From Panicum virgatum (taxonomy: Eukaryota > Streptophyta > Magnoliopsida > Poales > Poaceae), in the NCBI RefSeq assembly GCF_016808335.1, contig NC_053149.1, positions 22,872,451-22,936,450 of the forward strand: a DNA stretch of 64,000 bases, read 5' to 3'. Position numbers and translations under genes: made by a program. Positions 22,071 to 33,697 of this stretch are shown piece by piece; position 1 is the first letter of the stretch, and each line of letters opens with the position of its first letter. A model generated the notes under the pieces. That model was given only the letters and a program-made list of their open reading frames with translations, was not told the origin of the DNA and did not search any database.

Positions 22071-23569
22071 ACTATGTTATTGTGCGCCATGGACATAGTT
22101 ATTCATGCCCTGTACTGACATTTAGATTGTGCCATACATGGTTGCTGTACGAGAGTATGAGATAGTACATGCTCTGTTTACCATGTTTCCTGAGATGGCA
22201 ATAGAAGCATGGTCATTCTGTTAGTGATATCACAACAAATTGAAAGTTTGACCACTCGGTTATTGTCCGTGTTATCCTGTATGGTATTCTAATGAGTGCA
22301 GTGCATTGTTAAGTAGGAGTGGCTAGATGGGACCAAATTGTCGCCGCTAGTTCAGTTGGGGCTTCTGTAGAGCAGTAGAAGCTGAATCTTCCCGTAGTTC
22401 TTTACCTAAAGTTTAACATTCGCTTTAGTTTGCATGCTTTGTTTCAACTATTTAATTGTTCGAATGTCTGCTTTTACACACTACGATTCTTGATCTGCAA
22501 TAGTCATTCTGTTAGTGATAGCAGGCTATAAGAAATTTCAGACTTGTGCCATTAAAAAACGAGACTGCTTAGCAAAAGTATGGAACCTAAGTGAAAGAGT
22601 AAACTTAAATTTTAGCTACTGCAATACCTCCATTTAAGAATTTGGATCAGAGGTCTACTAACCACTTGCTGATATGATTCACAGATTAGAAAACTGTAAC
22701 TGCTATTGAGCTCTCTCTTTTTCTGGGTTCTCTGTACTCATCTGTAATACTTGCATTATCTGTACTCATCTAAGAACTTGAAGAATGCAAATTGAAAGAT
22801 CTCAAAAATGAGAGAAGCTCTAAGTCCTGTTTATGTGCGTGTCTTCTTTTATTTTGCTGGTAACTGGTTCCTCACATTTAGGCTTTTACCAAGATGACAT
22901 TTACAGCAACCGCGGTGACATTAACACTTGTATTCACAGAAGGAGTCGAAGCAGGACATGGTCAACCTGGTGAACATACTTTTGAGATCTTTTGGTTCAA
23001 AGTGAACTGTACAACACTACTTTTGGTTGAAACATAGCCGACGCTAACTTTTGATCTAGTGGCTGTATCTATGGACTTGTATACAAGACTAACCAGACTT
23101 AATTATATGCTCTGGTGTCTATTTGGTATCTTTGGACTTTATGCTTACTACGTCATGCAAATGGTGCAAGGACGTTTGCTGTAATGATATTTGGATCATA
23201 TATGATATATGTGCATGGATATGCGTGATTGAGTGATACATGAGTCGTATATGCAAGTATGTGTTCTAGAGAGATCTAATGTTTTGCGTATTTGCTGGTC
23301 CCATGAACTTACGTGAAAGTTAAAATATTTTCTTGGTGGTATGAACTCTCTGGAAAATGCAATATTTTTGTGATGGTATGAACCCTCATGAGATTGATCT
23401 AAAAAAACTTAAATGGTGTATAAATTAAAAAAAATCCAACATTTTCCCAATCTAAAAAACCTCACATTTTCTCTATTTCTAAAACATGAAAAGAGCTACA
23501 TAAGTAATGAAAGATGAGAGGAACAAGCTCACCTTTAGAGCCGCTAGATGGACGGTGAATCAAGAGCCT
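22071..23569. other. Intergenic; nothing recognised
   Basis: AT-rich, with stops in all frames. There is one exon-like patch near 22890-23000 (KMTFTATAVTLTLVFTEGVE) of unknown identity. Confidence 0.3.
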
Positions 23570-23639
23570 TCACAAATGAGCTGAGGAAAAGAGCGAGAAC
23601 TCCTCCCACCCGAGCCAAGAACATAAGAATAAGTGAGTT

Positions 23640-23927
23640 GAATGCGGCAGGGGGAGGGGGAAGGGGATAAGGGGGCCAAGGAGTTTTGTCTCAGTTGGTG
23701 GCTCCAAACGGGACCAATGGGTCGAGGGGTCTTCTGTCCCTGTTGGAGCCATCAACTACGACAAAAGAGTGTCCTTTGGTCCTAGTTCGTGCCTCCAACC
23801 GGGACCAAAGACCCTTGCCCCCCCCTGCCCGGCTAGCCATTGGACCGGGACAAAAGCCCCCTTTAGTCCCGGGGCCAACTGCGGCCGTGACAAATATGCC
23901 GGCTCAAAGGACTGTTCTGTAGTAGTG
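23640..23927 (-). mobile_element. CACTA element end
   Basis: The minus strand begins CACTACTACAGAACAGTCC at 23927. Inward of it are repeated CACTA-type subterminal motifs (gggactaaagg, ccaaccgggaccaaag, gggaccaatgg). The opposite terminus was not found, so only one end is annotated. The left limit is approximate. Confidence 0.55.
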
Positions 23928-26900
23928 CCGGCGGTGCTCCGAGGAGGAGGGTGCCAACAAACCGACACACAGCAGGGCTTAGGAACTGTTGGGTTTTGCT
24001 CAAATGGGATGATGCAGTAGTTGCGAGGTTGTGTGTTCAAGGAATCGGGTGGTGGTCCGACAACGACGATGAATTTTGGTCAGCGGCGAGCTTCGGCTGA
24101 GGTGAAAAGGGAATGGTGGGAGGAGGAGGAAGATGACCGAGGGGCAGTATTTTTTCAAAAAATTTACCGCAGCACCGGCCTCCACTTCCAGCCTGCTTGC
24201 TTTGTGCTGTCACTACCCCTGCCCGGCGTGTGGCGCCCTCACATTTTTCTCACTGATGATCAGCGATGGGGCGGCACTGATCGAGATCACATCTGTTCTC
24301 TCCTTCCTCTGAACTTTCTGATCTCTGAACCCAAAATTTTGAGGCCCTTCTGTTCACCAAATATATTTCCAAGTATGAACATTCTGACCTGCCTTAAGCA
24401 AAGTTGTAGAGCGCATATAAGGGCTTCAATTCTGGTATACAAAGTTTCTTCCAAAACCCTTTCAGAATTCTTCAGGGTTCAGTACTACAGTTTAAACTAT
24501 TAATCTTTGAGCTCTAATTAAAATGCTTTACTAACTCTTTTTTGAATCTTATGTGGTATCACTGGATTCTCTATACATTCCTCTACATCCTGGTACATTT
24601 GCTTATCAAACTTTATTAAGAAAAAATTGCTTAGATTCCAGCCAAATATCAGCTCTTCTAATTGTATTCAAGGACTTAGGGAAAATCTCAGCTTCATCCA
24701 AACATTATAAATCTTATCTTGTTTTGTCATTTGAATTTGAATTCAAATACTTCTAGTTTTGATCCCAACTTTCTTCCATGTTGTACTACAAAGTTTATAC
24801 CACAACTTCCGAACCTAAATTTCACTGTTTAAATAGATTTCAAAATCGAGACCAAAGAGGCTACTCATTCATAGCTCAAAATTCTTTAAATTGATTAAAT
24901 TCAAATCAAATTTGTTTCACTCCTTTGGCTCCTTTATGACTTCTACCACTAATTTACATCCCCTTTGCGTAATTGCCACCTTCAAATCTTTAAATTCTCA
25001 TTTTTGATGAATTTTGCTCAAAATTGACAAAAAATTGAACTCATTATCACATGTACTTTTCTTGCCATAACAAAGATTAAGCCTTTATAAGAATCATTGG
25101 GGCCTAATTCTCTTCTCAAAACCATGGGGTTTCACAGCGCGGTGGCACCAAGTGGCAGTGTAGCCTACATGTGAGTGGGGGTAGAGAGAGGGAGGAAGAA
25201 GGGGTAGTGGGACTGGGTGGGGGGGTAGACTATGAGGGTAGGGATGTGGTATTTTTTATATGTTTCTATATTTATAGATAAGGAAAGTTTACATAAACTC
25301 GTACGGATATAGAGACATACGATAAGGATACATAGATAGTTGTCCTAGACAAACTTCACAAAATACCCTAAAAGAAATAAAAATTACAACCAAGACACTA
25401 GGATCTCTGCAAACTGAAGAAGCTCGAAATCCTCCTCGTCGCCTGCCGTCGTCGAGGAAGACAACAAGCCTAACCCTGAGCTGGAAGAGCCCCATCTCAC
25501 ACAGGATTTGAAAAGGAGTCGAAGTAGACACCTATCCCGAGAGATGGGTTATAGCCGTTGGCAGCCGCCCATCGACCGGGGCCATGCCCCATGCTCCACA
25601 GCTCTTGGGCCCCTACTCGTCGTCAACAACCACTGCTGTTGAGGGAAGCTCAAGCTTGGGCCAACCACCCAACCCCCATGAAACCCACATCTTGCTCTGC
25701 AGCCTTGAAGCAAAAGGTTAGCAGCCCCGCCACCTGGTGGAGGTGACGAAGCTTCAAGCCCAGACTCCTGCATAGGGGGTACACCAATGGAATCCCACCT
25801 CAACTGGCTCGCCGGCGACGTCAGAGTGGAACACCTACGGGGGCACAAACACCTTTCTATTGGAAAACAAACCAGCAGCAGGAAAAGAAGCCACAGTAGA
25901 TCCAGCGGATCCCCGAACCACCAATTGAAATCGGCCAAAAACGAACCAAACCAAATCTCCGGCAAACGGGAGGTGCACTGACCTCACCAAAAGATCACTG
26001 AGGATGACACCCGGACCATCGTCATTGTCGGGGAAAACCTTTTTCTGGTCAGAGCAACTCCTCCATCACCGCTGCTCCCAGAATCCTAGCTCCGCAGTCT
26101 CCGACAACGAGCTAACCTAACTACACCTAGATCTGCAACTATCTAACCTAGTATTCACACCGGCGGACGAATCCCCCTCCCGTTCTTCTCTAGCTCTAGA
26201 GAGGATGCTGGAGTAGAAGGGGAGGTGGAGGAACCTTCCCCAACACAAGTCGCCTCCCTGTCGCCGCTCTCTCCCATAGTGTAGAAGGGATGGGAAAGGG
26301 AGCGATGGAGACCGAGTAGTGTGATTGGATGGCAGTGTTGCGTATGGGGATGTGGTACCACCGAATCTATTCATCGCGCGCGTGATTTTTTGGCGTCGTG
26401 TCGCAGAAGCGCTCGCCCCTCCCTTGTTCTTCTTCTACCTCGCAACAGGGGAGGGGGTGCTGCCCCCAGCGAGCAAGGGGGGAGGGGAGGGGGCGGGGCG
26501 GGAATGGGTGGTAGGTGGGCGGAGTGGCCGCCGGCGAGGTCGCCGGCGGCCGGGGTGGTGGCCGGAGGCGACAGAGCTTTAGGGTTTCGGGTTGCTGGGG
26601 GCTAGGACGGGCTCCATGGCTGCCGGACTTAGAGGAGAGGGCCGGGGGCAGCGGCGGCGGCAGTTTGGCCGGCGGAGGGCAAGGCGGTGCGGGTGCACCG
26701 CCGGCCGGGTAGGGTAGGACCTCCGATGGGCGGAGGCCGGCGGCGGGGGCGAGAGAAGGCTGCAGCGGTGGTGGATCGACAGCGCGACGGTGAGATTGTT
26801 TAGCGTGGTGGTGGTGGAGGGCGGTGGCGGAGGCAGCGGAGGCCGCTAGAGACGGGGAGGTGGTCGACGGCGGGGGCGGCCGGGGGTGCTCGCCTCTGCG

Positions 26901-26971
26901 ATGGGTTGTTCTAATCTCGCATAGTGCGGGGAATAGACACCCCCATGTGGTACTGGGTAGGTTAGGGTTTA
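23928..26971. other. Non-coding/repetitive region up to the LTR retrotransposon
   Basis: 24200-25130 is AT-rich with LTR-like texture. 25280-26330 is a moderately GC-rich stretch with a conserved-looking non-coding style, and 26340-26950 is very GC-rich (Gly/Ala frames in several phases). I found no recognisable protein domain, LTR pair or TIR. The GC-rich end may be a gene leader into which the retrotransposon inserted. Confidence 0.3.
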
Positions 26972-26976
26972 GTTAC

Positions 26977-28032
26977 TGTCGTGGTGCTGCAAACCACAGC
27001 CGGGTGGCGGAAGGCACCCGCCCTAGCCCAGAGGGTGTGTACTCGGGGGTTAGCTAGTCTTAGATCGATCTCACTCAAGAACACGATGAACACAGCAAGA
27101 TTTAGAGTGGTTCGGGCCGCCGGAGCGTAATACCCTACGTCCACTGTGTGTTGTATTGCCTTCCCACGAGAGTGAGAAGGTGCGAGAGCTTGAGTCTGTC
27201 TGGATCTGTCTGGGTCTGTCCTGTGCATAGCGAGCGCCTCCCTTTTATATCTCAAGGGGGCGCGTACACAACCGTTGGATCCCCGACAGGTGGGTCCAAC
27301 GATGCAGTATAAACTAACGTACTGCTCATACATTATGACGTCGCAGGCAAAGGAGATCTCTCTCTTGGATTCCCTCGCCTGCTCCCAGAGCCCTCCGTCC
27401 ATCATGTCTTGGCGCTGTCTTGTCGAGACGGAGCCTGACGTAGCTAGTAGCATCGCCTGTCACGTAGCTGAACGGCTGTGTAGGGAGCGGCGTAGGTGGC
27501 ATGATGGAAAAGTGCCGTGCCGTCGTATCCATTTAACGCGGCAGACGGGCTCTGCGCGGGCGCGGCTCAGGCGGCTGCACTGTGCTCCTTGGTAATACGC
27601 GGCGCGCAGTGGGGCCTGACAAAAGGCTGTCTTGTGTACCGCGGCGGCAGAGCACGCCTTGTCCATCGCATTAAATGCGTTAGGTGGGCGAGTCTTCCTG
27701 CGGAAGACTCGCGCACGATCCCACGTCTCCGGGACACGTGGCGGCTCCGGACCCCTACACGGTGAGGGGAGTCCGGACGGGCGCAGGAGGTCCCAGACCC
27801 CTCTGGGGGTCCGAGGCCTCGGCGGTCATCTCGGAGCTTCCCTTCCGTGGAGACACGTGGCGTCACCGGACCCATCCTCAGGCGGGGAACGGTCCGGGGC
27901 CGTTGGCCTGGTGAGGGAAAAGCCTGGCCTGTGGGGCCTGGCTACTCCGTCTTTCCCGCGCAGCTACAGATAACTACGTGGGTCCTGCCTTGCTGCAGTA
28001 AGAGTGGGTATCCCTGTTACAGGGTACCGACA
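26977..28032 (-). repeat. 3' LTR (by transcription direction)
   Basis: 1056 bp, TGTC...GACA. It is nearly identical to 39686-40741, with 11 substitutions, 9 of them transitions. It contains the same TATA-like ttttatat stretch near 27243-27250. Confidence 0.95.
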
Positions 28033-28050
28033 GTGGCCCCCGGGCCCACC
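28033..28050 (-). other. Putative polypurine tract
   Basis: Directly upstream of the 3' LTR, the minus strand reads ggtgggcccgggggccac. It is purine-biased but interrupted, so it is a weak candidate for the plus-strand primer. Position is the main argument. Confidence 0.4.
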
Positions 28051-28665
28051 TTGGGGGAGGTACGAACCCACAGGTGGGGCCACTTCTGCGATTTGGCTCT
28101 ATATAGCTTGAAGCTCCTTTCCGCAGGGGTCTTGACCGGCTTTGACCACCCATTGGGTTGGTTGCTGCCTCATCACATCGCAACGGCTTACTGACTCACG
28201 ATCCCCACGCATAATAGTGGTTCACCTAGTCATGCGCGCGACGCTCGGCATTGCTGCGGCCGGAGTAAACGAAGTATTTACCACCGGCGCAGTTCCCGAA
28301 AAGCTCGGCCACGCCTGCGATTAATGCGCGCACGTCAGCTCAGCTTCCGCTTCGCTTCACGCGCGCGGGCGGCGGTTCGGATCCTGCCTTTTCTCACCTC
28401 TGTTGGTTACCCGCTCTCCCTGACAGGTGGGCCTGGCCCCCCTTGCCATGGAATGGGCGGTTAACACTAGGTGCGGACGTCGCTTGGGTTCCAGCGACGG
28501 TTCCGGGGCGCGCCGGTTGAGTCAGGCTTTATAATGGGGTGTACCGCATTCCGCGGTTACTTTCCCGCATTCGTCTTCTCCCTTCCAACCTTTGCGCCCC
28601 TTTGCCTTCGAGCCTCCTTTGCCCTTTGTTCCCTCGCGCCGGATGCCTCTCATCTCCACTGAGCA

Positions 28666-31600
28666 ATGGCATCCCTTGTTCACCCCCACCGATACCAGAC
28701 CGAGGGAGAGTTGAACACAGTGCGCCGTCTGCTGGGATGGAGCGCTCAGGAGACCGGCTGGGGGGTGCGAGCAGGCTCGGTTCCCCTTGGCAACCTCCAC
28801 GCCGGGGAGTTTGTGCTATTCATCTCGCACATCTCTACTGGTGTGGGACTGCCGATTTCTTCGTTCTTGCTGCTGCTGCTGGAAGACTTCGGCCTCCAAC
28901 TTCAGCATCTGACGCCGCACTCCCTCCTCCTGACGTCCATCTTCGTGCACCTATGCGAGATGTTCGTGGGAGTTCGGCCCTGCGTCATCCTCTTCCGCTA
29001 CTTCTTCATTCTGGTGAGATCCGGAAGGAGCAAGGACGAGGTGGGAGGGTACTACTTCCAGGTGAGGAGTGACCTGGCGACTCCTTACATTCCCGGCCTG
29101 GCTGGCGGGAAGTGGGAGGAGTGGCGCAGGGATTGGGTGATCGCCACCACCGAAGCCAACGAGCGCCTCACCCTGCCGACCGAGGGGCCTGCCTCCGACA
29201 AGGCATCCTGGAGGGCCAAGCCGTCGCTGCAGCCGGAGTTCGACTCCGTGCTGGACAAGATCAGGTCGCTGGCAGAGAGCGGCCTCACCTCGTGGCACGT
29301 GCTCGGAGACTTCGTGAAGCGCCGGATCGCTCCCCTGAAGCAGCGGCCATGTGCAGCGTGGAACTTCACCGGTCTCAACGACTGCAGCAGGACCCAACGC
29401 GGAGAGGGGAGCGACCTGACACAGGAGGCCTTGGAGGTTCTGGTGCGGAATGTGACGGGGGACGCCTTCATCCCGGAGAACCTGATCCTCCCGCAGGGCA
29501 TAGTCCCCCTCTGCGAGGACTCCGCGAGGGTGGCGGTGCTGGCAACCCTGCCGACTCTGGACGACGGGGGACTGGCCCCACGCCAGACCGGAGGCGACGC
29601 GAACCGCGGGCTCCGGATCCCGGGTGCATCCGGGGATCAGGCCACGCTGAGCGCTGCGGGATCCGGCGCCACCACGAAGGGGAAGCAGGCCACGGCTAGC
29701 AGCGCGGCCACAGCCGGCTCCAGCCGGGCACAAGGCAGCTCCGGTGCATCGTCGGGCGACGGAGGCCGGCGCAGGCTACTCCGGGGCGACGGGACCCTGG
29801 TCTCGGAGCCCGCCGCGAAGTGCCAGAGGTCTTCTGAGGGCGCGGGCCAGGGTAGCTCCCGGGCTGCCGCCCCCCATGCATCCTCTGGGGCGACTGCACC
29901 ACCACCATCGCCGCCGCGGAATTCCTCCCGCCGGCAGCAACAGCAGCAGCAGCAGCAGCTGCAGCCGCAAGAGCAGCGGCAGCAGACGCGAGGGCGGTAG
30001 CAGCAGCAACAGGTGCGACCCCGGGTTCCGCCCGTGCCGCAGCCACGGGGACAGCAGCAGCAAGAGCAAGCCCAGGTTGCGCCTGCATTGCAGCTGCAGG
30101 GGCAGCAGCAGCAACAGCAGCAACCGCAAGAGAAGAGGCCAGTGCTCCGGGGACGCTGGGTACCCGGTACTTCTGGGTTAGTGTCATCCTGCTCTCTTCC
30201 CTTTGCGCCGGTGCTCTGTTTGTTTTTTCTTTTAAAAGGCTTCCCTGCTTTGTTGCCAGGACTCCCCGCCCCAGCGGTTCTTCTACCATCGCTGGCACAT
30301 CGGCAGGTGCCCAGGCGGCGGCGGCCTTGGCGTCGACAGCGACGGCGACAGCAGGTACGGGACCCTCAGGTACGGCGACCTGTGCTAGCCCCGTGGAGCA
30401 TGACGTGATGCTAACTGGCGTGTCATTTTTAGACTCTGCTGCGCTCAACGCGGCGGCGGTGACGGTGGCGCCGGTGCTGGGGTGCAGCCGCGCCCCGACC
30501 GTGGCGTCGGTGGAAACGCCGGCGCTGGGGTGCTGCCGCGCCCGATTGCCGTGGCGGCTGAAATGCCGGCTCAGGGCACAGCCGCAACCTGACACGGCAG
30601 TAGTAGGGGCGCCGAAAAGAGCTGGCATTAAGCCGAGCCGACAACGGAGCTCTGCAGGGGCCGGAGCTGGGCACGGCCGCGTCCCTCACGGCGGCAGCGG
30701 GGGGCGCCGGAGCTGGGCGGGCCCGACAAAGGCAGCGCAGAAGGGTCCCGGAGGGGGGCAGGCTCCAGGGCCGCAGCCGGGGGCAGCGGGGCAACGCCGG
30801 TCCGCACGGCGGTGCAGGGGCGCCGAGCTGGGAACGGCAGGCCGCGTCACCACGTGGCAGCGGGGGCCCGGACTGCCAGCGCCCGCACGGGCAGGGGCGC
30901 CGGAGCTGGGCACGGCCGCTTCCACCACGGCGGCAGCGGGGGCGCCGGAGCTGGGCCTGGCCGCGTCCACCACGGCGGCAGCGGGGGCGCCGGAGACAGT
31001 TGCCGCAGCGGAAGCCCCCACCTCCAGCTCCGGTCCTGTTGCAGAGGAGGAGTTGGAGGTGGTCTTTGGCAGGCGGCTCCTGCAGCTCCAACCCCCGGAG
31101 GAGGATGCGGCTCCCCTTCCTCAGGTGCTGTTGCAGGTTCGGCGGTCGATCGAGGAGGCAACCTCCTCCGCCGAGGCGGCCTTCCGGCGGGAGTGGTCTG
31201 CACTGGAGAGCGAGCGCCAGCGTCTCTCCGACTGGCACACCCGCCTGGAAGCGCACACGAAGGCAGAAGCCTCCCGTGCTGCGGAAGCTCGGTCGAAGCT
31301 CAAGTCGGACCAAGAGGCCTACCGAGCCAGCCTTAAGAAGGTGTTTGACCGAGAGCTCGCAGTGTCGAACCGGGAGAAATCCTTGGCACAGCGGGAGCAG
31401 GACTTCACCCTGGAGGTTGTTGGCTTCGCTGCTCAGCGGTCCGACCTCGAGGCTCACCTCGCAGTTCAACAGTCCGAGCTGGAGACTCGCAGCGAGGACC
31501 TCGAGTTCCGGAGGCAGGAGCTCGACGTCTTCTGTGCGACTCTGCAGGGATGGCGCGAGCAACTGTAGGAGAGAGCCAGCCAGCTGGCTGCCGACGAGGC

Positions 31601-32273
31601 GGATCTGGAGGAGGGCCGGAAGTCCCTCGCCAAGCGGGAGGCCCACGCCACCGGCATAGAGAAGGAGCTCGGGCGCCAGCGAGAGTCGCTCAAGAAGCTG
31701 AAGGCATGGGCTGAGCAGAGGGAGACCAAGCTGGAGGAGAGGTCCCGCGAACTCGAGGAGAGGTCCCGTGAGCTCGAGGAGAGGTCCCGTGAGCTCGAGG
31801 AGAGGTCCCGCGAGGTGGAGGTGGCCAAGGCGGCCCTGGACACCCGGGTGCAAGAGGCGGTCCAGGAGGCGGTCCAGAAGCACCAGGAAGACCAGCGCGC
31901 TGGAGCCCAGCGGATCGCTGACTGGGCGGCCGAAGCGAGCCTCGCACTGGTGCCATTTGGAATGAGCCCAATCCAGGTGGCGGAGCCGCCAGCTTCGATA
32001 GCTGACGCCCTCCCAGTGTTGAGCTCTGCTTCGGATAGGCTCCAGCGCCTGGGGCCGGTCCTTACTGGACAGCTAGAAACCGAGGGCCGCGAGCTGATCC
32101 GGATGGTGGCGGAGCACATCCTGACCTGCCTCCGGAGCCACGACCCGGCCATCTCGCTGGCGCCCGTGGTCGGTGGCCCTGTAGCAGAGACGGAGGCCGC
32201 CGCTCGGGACAGCGTGCGGGAGGTCGTTGACTTCGTCGCCGCCTACTTCAAGCGAGAGCCTGCGGACCCTTAG
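28666..32273 (+). pseudogene. Antisense gene of the retrotransposon (Transposase_28-type N-terminus, polyQ, coiled coil)
   Basis: It runs opposite to gag-pol. Exon 1 is 28666-30176, the intron 30177-30259 (gttagt...gttgccag) and exon 2 30260-32273. The joined length is 1175 codons in one frame. A second in-frame intron, 30355-30432 (gtacgg, branch ctaac, tttttag), is optional. Residues ~40-230 resemble the grass 'putative gypsy type transposon' domain (LPISSFLLLLLEDFGLQ, VHLCEMFVGVRP). A Gln/Ala/Ser-rich region follows, then a long Glu/Arg coiled coil with four EERSREL heptad repeats (31734-31814), and a conserved tail (LRSHDPAISLAPVVGG). Two TAG codons (29998-30000 in the polyQ run, 31566-31568) interrupt it; both fit CAG to TAG changes. 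The function of such antisense genes (compare gene 23 of maize Grande) is unknown. Confidence 0.8.
31734..31814 (+). repeat. 21 bp tandem repeat, about four copies
   Basis: gaggagaggtcccgtgagct-type units encode EERSREL four times, exactly one coiled-coil heptad each. Copies differ at one or two third positions, so the expansion is recent. Confidence 0.9.
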
Positions 32274-33697
32274 GCTGGGGATTGTATCTTTTTTCCTTTT
32301 GCATTATGTAACAAACATTGTATTAGTTGAAAGTTTTTGAAATAGAAGAAACTTCAACTTAGCTGTTTGTCGGTTGTTGATTTGCGGTATGCGGCACCCC
32401 GGCGCCCTGGCCCCCTGGCGGATAGGTTCAGTTGTTTGGACCTGTCTGCCACGTGAGCCGTAGAAGATACTCTGGACCTCCTTGGGCATAGGTGTCACAT
32501 AGTTTGTAAGACGAGCAAGCGTCTTGTTCCCTGCGTAGCATACAGAACTACAGAGAGAAGAATCAAATTTGCTTATATGGTAGCAATGATACTGCAACTT
32601 AGCTGTTTGGCGCATGCAGAATCCATTCATGGTGTCTGGGACAAAGTGGATGCTCGGGCCCCCTGGGAGATAGACTCAGTTGTTTTGAGTCTGTCTACCA
32701 TTGAAACTGGACCTTGGTCTGCATGAAGGCTTTGAAGCGGATGCTAGGACCCCCTGGTAGGTAGGCTCAATGGTTTGAGGCTGGCTACCACCCTAGAGGA
32801 GGCTTAACCTGTATACCACTTCAAATTCACAGCTTAGTAGCAGGCTCGCGGGACTCATCCCTGACCAGTGCCAGGCTGGTACAGGGTCCGGGGCTCAAGA
32901 TGCGCAGGTCCAGGTTGGTCAGTGCTTGTTACAGAGTGGTGGAGTGCGTAGGCTTAGGGTCGGAACCAGGCTAAGGCACTACGCAGGGCTCCGGACCATT
33001 CCAGGAAACAGCACGATCTTTCCGGACCTGGCTTCACCATCCCAGACCCTTCGCAGCAGTGGGTGAGGTCACTTTGCTGTGCTCGATCCTTTGAGATATA
33101 GTGCTGGACATGCCGTTTTGGACTTAGAAAGCCAGCTCTTGAGCTGGGACGAGGTCCGGGCCCCCAATTACCCGGCTCCAGGTACTAGAGCACTCGTTAC
33201 AGGGTGGTGGAGAGTGCAGGCTTTTGGGTACGGAACCAGCTAAGCGGCTACACTGGGCTCCGAACCACCCCAGGAAACAAGTACCCGCTCCCCAGAGTAG
33301 GTCTCTAGGGGTCCGGACCCCTCTCCAGCAGCAAGAGGGTCCGGACCTGTACGGTAGTCCAACAGCTCAATGCAGATCTTAGTTGCAGCAACAAGAGTAG
33401 AGGTCCCGCGGGGGTTAGAAAAAAGCGAAAATTCCGAGAATCGAAATGCGTAATTTAACTTTGACACAAAGATAGAACCAGGAGAAAATCTTTCCTTTGC
33501 AATCTTGATGTACATGGCTTGCGCGATGGATGCCAGAGGCCGGGTTTATGAGGTCGGACCTCTACCGCTCTGAGCCGCGCGTTAGCCGTTAGTGCGATGG
33601 ATGCCAGAGGTCGGGTTTACGAGGGTGGCCCTCAACCGCTCCGGGCCGCACGCTAATTCTATCTTATTACAAAGGAAAAGTTATTTCCCTGCTCTGC
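32274..33697. other. Non-coding region between integrase and antisense gene, with structured repeats
   Basis: It holds no frame of note. Visible parts are three related stem-loops (32417-32789), a ~88 bp repeat in two copies (32926-33012 and 33191-33279, sharing 'ttacag.gtggtgga' and 'ccaggaaaca'), and two ~62 bp tandem repeats with a short hairpin each (33523-33584, 33593-33655). In the genomic RNA this is the 3' untranslated part. In the antisense direction it follows the stop codon at 32271-32273. Confidence 0.7.
32417..32789. repeat. Three covarying stem-loop repeats
   Basis: 14-bp arms lie at 32417-32430/32437-32450, 32665-32678/32686-32699 and 32756-32769/32776-32789, each preceded by ccccctgg. 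The loops are 6-7 nt. Arm positions 3, 10 and 11 change on both sides between copies (for example G-C to A-U), so pairing is kept while sequence drifts. Copy 3 has two G-G mismatches and copy 2 has one G-A. Confidence 0.75.

Noticed and set aside
23640..23927. Complete CACTA element
   Set aside because: Only the right terminus could be found, so only an end is annotated.
29935..30130. CAG/CAA microsatellite as an independent repeat
   Set aside because: It is the polyglutamine-coding part of the antisense gene exon.
30429..31883. 484-codon Leu/Arg-rich minus frame inside the retrotransposon
   Set aside because: It is antisense to the coiled-coil exon of the plus-strand gene. Its Leu-rich repeats mirror the Glu-Arg codons.
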